Of a DNA stretch of 24,142 nucleotides, positions 16,398-23,893 are shown one piece after another (the first letter of the stretch is position 1; each line of letters opens with the position of its first letter). This DNA comes from PHAA01 sp034678805 (GTDB lineage: Bacteria > Bacillota > Syntrophomonadia > Syntrophomonadales > Syntrophomonadaceae), in the NCBI GenBank assembly GCA_034678805.1, contig JAXDBN010000226.1, forward strand, positions 1 through 24,142, given 5' to 3'. The notes beneath the pieces were generated by a model that was not told the DNA's origin, did no database searches, and saw nothing but the letters and a program-made list of their open reading frames with translations. The position numbers and the translations under genes are program-made.

Positions 16398-17051
16398 TTG
16401 TATATGTATAAGTCATTCGGGAAAAGGCTGATGGACGTGGTTCTATCACTCATGGCCATAATACTTTTTTCCCTGGTTCTTGTCATTGTGGCTGTTTTAG
16501 TCAGAATCAAACTGGGCCGCCCGGTCATTTTTAGGCAGGACCGCCCGGGAAAAGACGAAAAGGTATTCACCCTATATAAATTTCGTACCATGATCGATGC
16601 CAGAGATGATCAGGGTGAATTACTGCCAGATAGCGAGCGCTTGACAGGATTCGGACACATGTTGCGTTCTACCAGCCTGGATGAGCTTCCAGAACTATTT
16701 AATATATTGAAAGGTGATATGAGTATAGTTGGGCCGCGCCCGTTGAGGATAGAATATCTGCCTTATTACAGTGAGGAGCAGCGCCGACGTCATAGCGTGC
16801 TGCCGGGATTGACAGGATTAGCGCAAATAAAAGGCAGGAACGCCATAATGTGGGATGAAAGATTTGCTTATGATATTGAATACGTCGACAACATTACATT
16901 CCTGACAGACCTTCAGATAATCCTAGCCACCATAAAAAAAGTCTTGTTGCGAGATGATATTGGAGCGCGATTGGAAGAGGGGAGCGATGAAGGTGTAGAG
17001 GATTTTGACAGCTATGCGATTCGGAAACAAATGAGCGGCGATTATGAATGA
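16398..17051 (+). CDS. Initiating phosphoglycosyl transferase, PglC-like (bacterial sugar transferase)
   Basis: This monotopic phosphoglycosyl transferase moves a sugar-1-phosphate from its UDP donor to undecaprenyl phosphate, the committed step of repeat-unit assembly. It has 217 residues, the short PglC class without the extra N-terminal membrane helices of WbaP/WcaJ. Marks are KRLMDVVLSLMAIILFSLVL (re-entrant helix), FTLYKFRTM, the Asp95-Glu96 catalytic dyad in SLDELPELFN, GDMSIVGPRPL, LPGLTGLAQIKGRN and FAYDIEYVDN. The GRN(A) block and small size match enzymes that use diacetyl-bacillosamine. TTG 16398 is six bases after AAAGG; ATG 16404 is the alternative. A 147-base gap without clear signals precedes it. 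Confidence 0.92.
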   Translation: MYMYKSFGKRLMDVVLSLMAIILFSLVLVIVAVLVRIKLGRPVIFRQDRPGKDEKVFTLYKFRTMIDARDDQGELLPDSERLTGFGHMLRSTSLDELPELFNILKGDMSIVGPRPLRIEYLPYYSEEQRRRHSVLPGLTGLAQIKGRNAIMWDERFAYDIEYVDNITFLTDLQIILATIKKVLLRDDIGARLEEGSDEGVEDFDSYAIRKQMSGDYE

Positions 17052-17085
17052 TCCAGTCGTGTTCACAATACCTGATAACGGCAAT

Positions 17086-17099
17086 AGCGCCTGAGCGCT
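17086..17099 (+). other. Short perfect hairpin before the FemAB/GNAT-like gene
   Basis: AGCGC (17086-17090), loop CTGA, GCGCT (17095-17099), then TAGTTTAATA. It lies after the PglC-like gene and could be a weak terminator. A TATAAT at 17113-17118 follows, without a good -35, and lies 43 bases before the next ATG, so transcription may partly restart here. Confidence 0.25.
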
Positions 17100-17161
17100 T
17101 AGTTTAATAAAGTATAATTCCTGCCGAGATTGGTTAGCTGAAATTAATAACAGGTGATGCA

Positions 17162-18220
17162 ATGTTTAGTGTTTGGCATAAGGATCAAGGTCAGAAGTGG
17201 AATGATATTGTTAAATCATTTCCAGATTATGATGTCTATTATCTACCTCAATATACACGCGCCTTTGAAGTGATCGGAGATGGGGAAGCTCAACTTCTCT
17301 ATTTTGAGGGTTGTGGGTTACGGGCAGCTAATGTGGTCATGCTGAGGGATATCGCTTTGGATGAGCGATTTGCTGGCAAAATTGATCTAAATACCTACTT
17401 TGATTTTGTGACCCCATACGGATATGGTGGTTGGATATTTGATGGTGAGATTAATATAAAGAGCATTAACAGCCTAAATGAGAATTACATGGAATACTGT
17501 ATAGCCAACGGTATTGTCAGCGAATTTGTGCGTTTCCATCCTCAAATGGGTTCAGAAGAGGTGTGCGCCAGCATGTATGAGATCGTGACCCATGCACCAG
17601 TTGTCATTTTGGATTTGCGCGACCCGGAGACCATTTGGAATAACCTAAGTGGGTTTAAACGCAACCGTATTAGAAAAGCGATTAAGAATGATGTTGCAAT
17701 TCTAAAAGGGCTGGATCAAAGTCTGCTCCGACAGTTTCGGGAAATATACGATGAAACAATGAGCCGTAATCAGGCGCGGTCATACTACTTCTTCAACCAA
17801 GGATTCTATGACAGTGTGTTAGCCGATTTAAAGGATAATGCTCTGATTTTTTATGCTGTGAAAGATGAAACAGTTTTGGCCATGGACATCATGATTATGG
17901 CCGGGAAAAGAATGAATTATCATTTGGGTGGATCAAGACTGGAATATAGAAGCCTGGAGCCAAGCTCCCTCTTGATGTACAGCGCCGCCTTCTGGGGGTA
18001 TGAACATGGCTATGAGAGCCTAATGATTGGGGGGGGATTGGGCAGTGAAGAGGATTCGCTGCTTAGATTTAAACAAGGATTCAATCGAAGGTCCAACTTT
18101 GTATTCAAGACGGGAAGAAAGATCTTTGATACAGACCGGTATCAGGAGCTGAGCGTTCTACGAAAGCAGAATGGAAACCATAACGCGAACAGCACATTTT
18201 TCCCATGCTATCGAAGCTAA
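17162..18220 (+). CDS. FemAB/GNAT-like acyltransferase (GNAT_6 type)
   Basis: This 352-residue protein is of the double-GNAT kind related to FemAB peptidyltransferases and to the acetyltransferase-like proteins found in EPS loci. Visible marks are TYFDFVTPYGYGGWIF (common near the N-terminal third), SGFKRNRIRKAIKN (the basic helix typical of FemAB-like folds), FREIYDETMSRNQARSYYFF, and a C-terminal half with MNYHLGGSRLEYRSLEPSSL and LRFKQGFNRRSNF. FemX-type relatives transfer an amino acid from aminoacyl-tRNA; many EPS-linked members have unknown donors. With an adenylation enzyme and carrier proteins nearby, transfer of an aminoacyl or acyl group to a sugar is an attractive guess, not shown. 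The ATG follows ACAGGTGATGCA. Confidence 0.82.
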   Translation: MFSVWHKDQGQKWNDIVKSFPDYDVYYLPQYTRAFEVIGDGEAQLLYFEGCGLRAANVVMLRDIALDERFAGKIDLNTYFDFVTPYGYGGWIFDGEINIKSINSLNENYMEYCIANGIVSEFVRFHPQMGSEEVCASMYEIVTHAPVVILDLRDPETIWNNLSGFKRNRIRKAIKNDVAILKGLDQSLLRQFREIYDETMSRNQARSYYFFNQGFYDSVLADLKDNALIFYAVKDETVLAMDIMIMAGKRMNYHLGGSRLEYRSLEPSSLLMYSAAFWGYEHGYESLMIGGGLGSEEDSLLRFKQGFNRRSNFVFKTGRKIFDTDRYQELSVLRKQNGNHNANSTFFPCYRS

Positions 18221-18367
18221 ATTATAGTGTCATAGGTTCTTTGACGCACAGCCACTCTGAGCTAGTGTCTTGAGAGGAACCGGCCATGAAAAAGGGTGTC
18301 TTATATGGAAGTGCAAACTTGAGGAACATGGCGTGTTACGACGCAGTTGATAGGGGTAGTAACATAT

Positions 18368-19885
18368 ATGGATTATAGCCGCTACAAACTGGAAGCACAA
18401 CATAACAAGGGCAAACTGCATGCCATTGAAAGAATTGGCGCCATTGTTGATAAGGATTCTTTCCAGGAAATAAAGTCCGAGGTAAGCCATATCGAGATGG
18501 GCTTGAATGGTAAGAGCTTTGGCATGGAGCATTCAATTACGCCTTATGACGGGGTTATCACTGGTTTTGGTGAGATTCGGGGCAAGAAAGTATGTATCTA
18601 TGCACAGGATTTTACCGTGATGGGAGGTTCCATTGGGGAACGACATGGCAAAAAGATTGCCGACCTGGTTAAAATGGCTATTGCGTGCCGTTGCCCGGTG
18701 ATAGGCATCAACGACTCTGGTGGGGCCAGAATACATGAGGGAATGCGATCCTTAGTAGGTACTGGGGAGATGCTTTATTACAATTCTCTGGCGTCTGGCT
18801 ACATCCCCCAATTCATTATATGTGCTGGCCCCTGCGCGGGGGGGTCTGTTTACTCCGCGGCGTTAAGTGATTTCGTCTACGTTATCGACGATATTACTTC
18901 CATGTCATTAACCGGTTTTAGAGTAGTAAGAAATGTCCTTAACCAACAGGTATCCAATCAGGAATTAGGTGGTGCTGAAGTTCACGCCTCCATCAGCGGA
19001 GTGGCTCATTTCAGGCATTCCACTGAAACCCAATCCATCGAGCATCTTCGGGGTTTGGTTTCCATGCTGCCTCAGCACAATCAGGACCGTACCCCCCTTA
19101 AGATAGTACCCAGTCCCGAGAAAGACCTCCGTGATATCGGCCACCTGCTGCCGCTTTTCAGTAATCGCACCTATGAGGTACGGCGGATAATCAGTCGCAT
19201 CTTCGATGACCATAGTTTCCTGGAAGTGCAGGAGTCATTTGCCGCCAATATGGTAGTGGGTTTCGCCCGGTTATCAGGTTGCCTGGTGGGAGTAGTAGCC
19301 AATCAACCAGCCTGTTTGTCAGGGGCGATCGAGTGTAATGCCAGTGACAAGGCGGCCCGTTTCATACGCTTTTGTGATGCGTTCAACATACCTCTGATAA
19401 CCTTTACCGATACACCCGGCTTCATGCCCGGCATCGATGAAGAGCGTAAAGGTATTATACGCCACGGCGCCAAGCTTGTTTACGCCTATTCCGAGGCCAC
19501 GGTGCCCAAGATTAATGTCATCCTGCGTAAGGCCTTCGGGGGTGCTTACATCGCTATGTCCAGCAAACACGTAGGGGCTGACTTTGTCTTCGCTTGGCCT
19601 TCGGCTGAGATTGCTGTGGTAGGGGCCGCGGGAGCAGTCGAGGTTTTATTCCATAAGCAGTTTAATAACCTCTGCGGGAAAGAACTTGAGGAGTTCAAAC
19701 AAAGGAAAACTGAAGAGTATCTCTATAACTTCTCCAATCCAAAATTTGCGGCTCAAGCCGGTTATGTAGATGAGATAATCGCTCCGGCTCAGACCCGGGC
19801 AACTTTGATTAAGGCTTTAAAGATAATCCAGGATAAAGAAGCATTCATCTCGATTAGAAAAAAGCACAATTGCATGCCACTCTAA
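18368..19885 (+). CDS. Acyl-CoA carboxylase-type carboxyltransferase (PccB/MmdA-like)
   Basis: This 505-residue member of the biotin-dependent carboxyltransferase family has two crotonase-like halves. N-terminal marks are VMGGSIGERHGKKIADLVKM, INDSGGARIHEG and CAGPCAGGSVYSAALSDFVY. C-terminal marks are FTDTPGFMPGIDEERKGIIR, GGAYIAMSSKHVGADFVFAW and EIAVVGAAGAVEVLF. Relatives carboxylate acetyl- or propionyl-CoA from carboxybiotin or, as MmdA, decarboxylate methylmalonyl-CoA. The segment after CAGGSVYS (DDITSMSLTGFRVVRNVLNQ) differs from standard PccB, which may bear on substrate. No biotin carboxylase or biotin carrier gene is in the window. ATG 18368 is preceded by AGGGG at about ten bases; the open frame extends to a TTG at 18347. 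Among carrier proteins and a KAS III, it may supply a malonyl-type extender (inference). Confidence 0.9.
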   Translation: MDYSRYKLEAQHNKGKLHAIERIGAIVDKDSFQEIKSEVSHIEMGLNGKSFGMEHSITPYDGVITGFGEIRGKKVCIYAQDFTVMGGSIGERHGKKIADLVKMAIACRCPVIGINDSGGARIHEGMRSLVGTGEMLYYNSLASGYIPQFIICAGPCAGGSVYSAALSDFVYVIDDITSMSLTGFRVVRNVLNQQVSNQELGGAEVHASISGVAHFRHSTETQSIEHLRGLVSMLPQHNQDRTPLKIVPSPEKDLRDIGHLLPLFSNRTYEVRRIISRIFDDHSFLEVQESFAANMVVGFARLSGCLVGVVANQPACLSGAIECNASDKAARFIRFCDAFNIPLITFTDTPGFMPGIDEERKGIIRHGAKLVYAYSEATVPKINVILRKAFGGAYIAMSSKHVGADFVFAWPSAEIAVVGAAGAVEVLFHKQFNNLCGKELEEFKQRKTEEYLYNFSNPKFAAQAGYVDEIIAPAQTRATLIKALKIIQDKEAFISIRKKHNCMPL

Positions 19886-19919
19886 CAAGACAAATACTCG
19901 GATATTTAGGAGAATACCT

Positions 19920-21077
19920 ATGGCAGATCAATCCGCTGGGCGCATCTACTTATCCCCTCCCCACATGAGCGGGCGTGAATTAAATTATGTGAATGATGCC
20001 TTTGAGTCCAACTGGATTGCCCCCTTGGGGCCTCATGTCAACGCCTTCGAGGCCGAGATGTGTGCCCGTGTTTCTTGCCGAAGAGCTCTAGCCTTGAGTT
20101 CAGGTACCGCCGCACTTCATCTAGCCTTGCGGCATTTGGAGGTCGGAACCGGTGATACTGTGTTTTGTTCTTCTCTTACCTTTGTCGGCACTGCCAATCC
20201 CATCCTCTATCTCAATGCTGAGCCAGTGTTCGTCGATTCTGAGCCTGACAGCTGGAACATGTCGCCAGAGGCCTTACAAAAAGCTTTTGACTGGGCGTCA
20301 AAGGTTGGTCGCCTGCCCAAAGCGGTGATCATCGTTGATCTTTACGGGCAGAGTGCCCAAATGGATCCCCTTCTGGACATCTGTAATTATTATGGGGTAC
20401 CGGTAGTGGAAGACGCCGCCGAGGCTCTGGGTGCTACATATAAGGGTAAGAATTGCGGCACCATGGGCAAGTTTGGGATATATTCGTTCAACGGCAATAA
20501 GATCATAACGACGTCCGGAGGGGGAATGCTTATGTCTGACGATGATGAGGCTATAGATAAAGCGTTGTTCTGGGCCACTCAGGCACGTGATCCAGAGCCG
20601 TGGTATCAACATTCCGAGATGGGATATAATTACCGCCTGAGTAATATTGTCGCCGCTATTGGCAGGGCCCAGTTGCAGGTATTGGATGAACGAGTGGCGG
20701 CCAAGCGAGCCATATTTGTCCGCTATCAGCAGGGGCTGGCCGGGTTGCCGGGCGTCGATTTCATGCCTGAAATAACCGACGGGGTTTCCAATCGCTGGTT
20801 GACAATCATGATGCTGAATCCGGAGTTAACCCCGGTTCGGCCGATGCAGATTATCGAGGCTCTGGAATCTGCAAATATAGAGTCGCGTCCGATATGGAAG
20901 CCCATGCATCTTCAGCCCTTGTTTGCCCAATGCCAGTATTTCACGCATGGGGAGGGAATCAGCGTTTCGGATTCCCTTTTCGCTGACGGATTGTGCCTAC
21001 CCTCGGGTACCGCCATGACACAAGAAGAGCAGAGCAGGGTTATAGATACCTTGAGAGATTGTTTTCGAGGCAGATGA
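19920..21077 (+). CDS. Sugar aminotransferase, DegT/DnrJ/EryC1/StrS family, PglE-like
   Basis: This PLP-dependent enzyme of 385 residues adds an amino group to a UDP-4-keto-6-deoxy sugar. The PLP lysine is Lys194 in SFNGNKIITTSGGGM, a block closely like PglE. Other marks are LSSGTAALHLAL, FVGTANPILYLNAEPVFVDSE, VEDAAEALGATYKGK (Asp165) and NYRLSNIVAAIGRAQL. ATG 19920 follows TAGGAGA (19907-19913). It is the natural partner of the dehydratase at 1-863 and the PglD-like acetyltransferase at 15606-16250; together they would give a 4-amino and then 4-acylamino trideoxy sugar for the PglC-like transferase. It is the last + strand gene of the EPS locus and converges on the nitroreductase gene. Confidence 0.93.
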   Translation: MADQSAGRIYLSPPHMSGRELNYVNDAFESNWIAPLGPHVNAFEAEMCARVSCRRALALSSGTAALHLALRHLEVGTGDTVFCSSLTFVGTANPILYLNAEPVFVDSEPDSWNMSPEALQKAFDWASKVGRLPKAVIIVDLYGQSAQMDPLLDICNYYGVPVVEDAAEALGATYKGKNCGTMGKFGIYSFNGNKIITTSGGGMLMSDDDEAIDKALFWATQARDPEPWYQHSEMGYNYRLSNIVAAIGRAQLQVLDERVAAKRAIFVRYQQGLAGLPGVDFMPEITDGVSNRWLTIMMLNPELTPVRPMQIIEALESANIESRPIWKPMHLQPLFAQCQYFTHGEGISVSDSLFADGLCLPSGTAMTQEEQSRVIDTLRDCFRGR

Positions 21078-21114
21078 TCGATTACTGTACCTGTATACTA
21101 ACCCTGCCCGCCAT

Positions 21115-21747
21115 CTAACCGTCTCGCAACAAAGTGTTTCGTATCTTTCTCAATAATGGAACCCGCCCCAGGGATGATCGTATTGCTTCTTTTTGCAGTT
21201 GTGCCTGTTTTTTGGCGGTCATTTGATAGTCTCCGAGATCAAGGCCAGTATAGATCACCGTTTCTTCCAATGGTTTACGCACTTTTTTGAAGGTGTTGTC
21301 ATTTGGATATCCCAACGGGGTGAAGACGATCGGTTCCCAGGCATCGTCCAGTTTCAGTATCGCTCGGGCGGCATCGACATCGAAAGCGGCTACCCAACAG
21401 GTACCAAGCCCCAGGGCGGTGGCGGCAAGAATCATATGGTCCATTACTATGCCAGCATCGACGTCACTATAGTTCTTTTTATCATTGCGTACCCAGCACT
21501 TTCCTGGAACAGAGCACACGCAGAGTAAATATGGAGCCTGTACGAACCAAGCGTTTCGATAGATGTGCTGGAGGATTGCCTTATTCCCTTCAGTAGCCAC
21601 AACCACCACCTTGTAGGCCTGCCGATTAGCGGCGGTAGGTGCTAGTCGGGCACATTCAAGTATTCGCTGTAGTTTTTCCGGTTCAACCGGATCAGGCTTG
21701 TAAGAGCGCACGCTATGCCTTTGCTGGACCACTTCAAAATAATCCAT
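21115..21747 (-). CDS. Nitroreductase-family FMN protein
   Basis: This flavin oxidoreductase has 210 residues. The FMN-phosphate site appears as RHSVRSYKPDPVEPEKLQRI near the N-terminus, with ARLAPTAANRQAYKVVVV, DAGIVMDHMILAATALGLGT (dimer helix) and FTPLGYPNDN, all regular nitroreductase marks. A C-terminal extension of about 35 residues is basic and helical (KKQAQLQKEAIRSS). ATG at 21747 is preceded by GGGGAGGAG with good spacing; the open frame reaches back seven codons to an ATG at 21768 that lies before this site. The gene converges with the aminotransferase and probably does not belong to the EPS pathway. The physiological electron acceptor is unknown. Confidence 0.9.
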   Translation of the reverse strand: MDYFEVVQQRHSVRSYKPDPVEPEKLQRILECARLAPTAANRQAYKVVVVATEGNKAILQHIYRNAWFVQAPYLLCVCSVPGKCWVRNDKKNYSDVDAGIVMDHMILAATALGLGTCWVAAFDVDAARAILKLDDAWEPIVFTPLGYPNDNTFKKVRKPLEETVIYTGLDLGDYQMTAKKQAQLQKEAIRSSLGRVPLLRKIRNTLLRDG

Positions 21748-21975
21748 CTTTTCTCCTCCCCATATCAACGCAGCTACTTAGCTTTAAGAGTTAACAAGTT
21801 GATCTCCGGAGTATTAAACAATCTAAAAGGTATATTGCTGGCTCCCAAATAATGAAAAATCAAGGTACCTTTTATGATAACATAGTCGTAGTCTGGGATA
21901 ATGGCGGAAAGACAGGAAAAATCTAGTTAATGTTTTTATTCAGAATTCAATAATAGGATAGAATATATTAGAATA

Positions 21976-22008
21976 TTTTGGGGGGAGGGAACCTGGCCAC
22001 CCCCAAAA
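21976..22008. repeat. Inverted repeat, 9-bp arms
   Basis: TTTTGGGGG (21976-21984) is matched by CCCCCAAAA (22000-22008) around a 15-base loop. Neither side is followed by a T-run, so it is not a standard terminator on either strand. Function unknown. Confidence 0.5.
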
Positions 22009-22114
22009 ATTAAACGTAACCTGTTGATGCCCAAACGTCAGTGGTTGGTGTGAATCCTTGGCGAACATAGCCTTCAGGGTGTTTTGATTATGGCCCCCGA
22101 TAATGAAATCGAGA

Positions 22115-22153
22115 ACTCCTAGCGCCGAGAAGCGTGAGGAGTCTTTGTTTATT
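22115..22153 (+). terminator. Terminator-like hairpin upstream of the VanZ-like gene
   Basis: ACTCCT (22115-22120) pairs with AGGAGT (22137-22142), with an inner GCGC/GCGT helix, then CTTTGTTTATT. It points along + although no + strand gene ends nearby, so it could close a small RNA or act in the leader of the VanZ-like gene 133 bases on. The T-run is broken. Confidence 0.33.
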
Positions 22154-22285
22154 AGGGTAGTTATTGAGAAAACATGTACAGCGCTCGCAAGACCCTGCAG
22201 ATGGTTTGGTCATTTGCTCATTATTCGAAAAGACAGCAGACTACTAGCGGGTTTATGAGGTATTGATTGCAGGCAGGAATTATAA

Positions 22286-22792
22286 ATGAAGCGTTCGACT
22301 ATCAATAAGATATTGTTATGGTCGCTGGTGCTCCTATTGATGGTGGCCATATATGCTCTTTCGGCTCAAGACAGTGTTGAATCAAGTGCTCTGAGCGGAA
22401 AAACCATCCGTCTTATCGCTGATTTATTGGTTCCCGGGTTCGATCACCTCAGCACTGGGCAGCAAGCGCAATTGGTTCAGGAATGGCAGAACAACGTCCG
22501 CAAGATTGCCCATCTGACAATTTACATGATGCTGGGTGCGGCTTGTTTGATGGCATTGCTGCAGCATAAGCTAAGCAATCAGGTTCAAGTCGCCGGGGCC
22601 CTTGGGATTTCCGTTGTTTATGCCATCAGCGATGAAATCCACCAGTTTTTCGTCAGCGGACGTAGCTTGCAAGTGTCCGATGTTTTCATTGATGGATTGG
22701 GGGCGCTTATTGGGGTTTCTATAGTGCTTGTTATCGTTAGGTTGATGAGTAAGAAAGCTCAAACAAGAGTAGCGTCACGAGTCACTGGATAG
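22286..22792 (+). CDS. VanZ-family membrane protein
   Basis: This is a small integral membrane protein of 168 residues with four probable membrane segments (about 9-25, 73-92, 101-118, 135-155). The family signature is present: YAISDEIHQFFVSGRSLQVS followed by DVFIDGLGALIGV. VanZ-like proteins are widespread in Gram-positive bacteria; the founding member gives low-level teicoplanin resistance, but most are uncharacterised, so no resistance role is claimed. An AGGCAGGAA-type ribosome binding site precedes the ATG. It stands alone between two flavoprotein genes. Confidence 0.9.
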   Translation: MKRSTINKILLWSLVLLLMVAIYALSAQDSVESSALSGKTIRLIADLLVPGFDHLSTGQQAQLVQEWQNNVRKIAHLTIYMMLGAACLMALLQHKLSNQVQVAGALGISVVYAISDEIHQFFVSGRSLQVSDVFIDGLGALIGVSIVLVIVRLMSKKAQTRVASRVTG

Positions 22793-22923
22793 GAATCGAG
22801 TACGGTTTGACCCTATGATATACTGGCATCAGGAGATAGTATATGATTCCGGGTTGAGATTCCTTTAATGATGAATATATCGAGAACCTCAGCCGAGAGG
22901 TACTAGTTAAGGAAGGGTAGCGG

Positions 22924-23832
22924 ATGGCCATCAAAACCGGACGGGCTGACGGGACTGCTCAGATAACGCTGGATACGGAGAAGTGCAATGATTGCGGCAT
23001 TTGCGCCGAGGTCTGCAAGGGCGCACCGCTGATAATGATCGATGGCCGTTTGGAGATAGAGGAACCACGCTTCTTCGGTTGTATCGGCTGCGGCCACTGC
23101 ATGTGTGTCTGTCCTCAGGAATGCATTCAAATAAACGGCCGCGATATGCAACCGGCTGATGTAATACCATTACCTGGTACGGATAAACGCGCTGATTATC
23201 AGCAGTTGTACGACTTGATGCTATCCCGCCGCAGCGTGCGCAATTTTCGAGACCGCTTGGTCGAACCAGAAATTATCGACAAGATCACCGCTGCTGTAGC
23301 CACCGCCCCAATGGGTCTGCCACCCAGTGATGTGGAGATTTTGGTTTTTGACACTCCGGCCAAGGTGCAGGAGTTTGCCGCCGACTTGATAGCGGTGATG
23401 AAAAAGTCACGCTGGTTATTCTCACCGCTGTTTAGTGTCCTGATGCGGCCCTTTTTGGGGCGAGAGTATATTGAATCAGTAAATTCCTTCATTCGACCTG
23501 CCCTGGATATTTTTATCGAGGAGATTGCCAAAGGTCACGATTACCTGCTCTACAATGCTCCCCTGGCCATGTATTTCCATTGTTCGCCCTACGCTGATCC
23601 GGCCGATCCCTTGGTGGCCGCTACCTATGCCATGCTGGCCGCAGAATCACTGGGGCTGGGCAGTTGTATGATCGGCACCCCGGCCTATTTCATCAAGTAC
23701 AGCAAAGACCTCAAACAGAAATACAACCTGCCTCGGAAGAATCAGCCGGGTATAGTGGTCATCTTCGGCTATCCCCGCATCAGGTTCCGCAAGGCCCTGC
23801 GTCGTCGCTTGGCCAAGGTGACTTACCGCTAA
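22924..23832 (+). CDS. Ferredoxin-nitroreductase fusion (2[4Fe-4S] plus FMN domain)
   Basis: This 302-residue protein has two domains. Residues 15-70 form a bacterial-type ferredoxin with two cluster motifs: Cys21, Cys24, Cys27, Cys31 (CNDCGICAEVC) and Cys53, Cys56, Cys59, Cys63 (CIGCGHCMCVCP). From about residue 95 there is a nitroreductase domain (LMLSRRSVRNFRDRLVEPEI, AAESLGLGSCMIGTPAYF, GIVVIFGYPRIRFRK). Such fusions are common in strict anaerobes and pass electrons from low-potential carriers to FMN. ATG 22924 follows AAGGAAGGG. It is the second nitroreductase-type gene within 2 kb, but the domain layout differs from the one at 21115-21747, so they are not recent duplicates. Substrate unknown. 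Confidence 0.92.
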   Translation: MAIKTGRADGTAQITLDTEKCNDCGICAEVCKGAPLIMIDGRLEIEEPRFFGCIGCGHCMCVCPQECIQINGRDMQPADVIPLPGTDKRADYQQLYDLMLSRRSVRNFRDRLVEPEIIDKITAAVATAPMGLPPSDVEILVFDTPAKVQEFAADLIAVMKKSRWLFSPLFSVLMRPFLGREYIESVNSFIRPALDIFIEEIAKGHDYLLYNAPLAMYFHCSPYADPADPLVAATYAMLAAESLGLGSCMIGTPAYFIKYSKDLKQKYNLPRKNQPGIVVIFGYPRIRFRKALRRRLAKVTYR

Positions 23833-23846
23833 ATACTTAATGTAAG

Positions 23847-23891
23847 ACCGGGAACATGACCAACTTGTCTCTATCTACAAGCGAAACCGGT
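23847..23891. terminator. Nested inverted repeats in the convergent gap
   Basis: ACCGG (23847-23851) pairs with CCGGT (23887-23891) around an inner CTTGT/ACAAG pair (23864-23868 with 23877-23881). It sits exactly between convergent genes, where a shared terminator would be expected, but has no T-run on either side. Confidence 0.25.
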
Positions 23892-23893
23892 GG

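Larger units (their letters stand above)
21748..22285. other. Intergenic region with two hairpins
   Basis: This 538-base stretch lies between the divergent nitroreductase and VanZ-like genes and has no supportable gene. It is AT-rich in its middle (about 21930-21980). It holds a long inverted repeat at 21976-22008, a terminator-like hairpin at 22115-22153, and short palindromes (CTCCGGAG near 21803, AAGGTACCTT near 21863). No convincing promoter pair was found for either gene. Confidence 0.5.

Noticed and set aside
18230..18532. Open frames on the - strand between and over the FemAB-like and carboxyltransferase genes
   Set aside because: They mostly overlap the well-supported carboxyltransferase and show no recognisable domain.
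21193..21528. 111-codon open frame on + opposite the nitroreductase
   Set aside because: It is antisense to a gene with clear nitroreductase motifs and has no family resemblance of its own.
22286..22792. VanZ-like gene as a glycopeptide resistance determinant
   Set aside because: No VanH, VanA, VanX or VanRS homologue is nearby and most VanZ-family proteins have no known resistance role.
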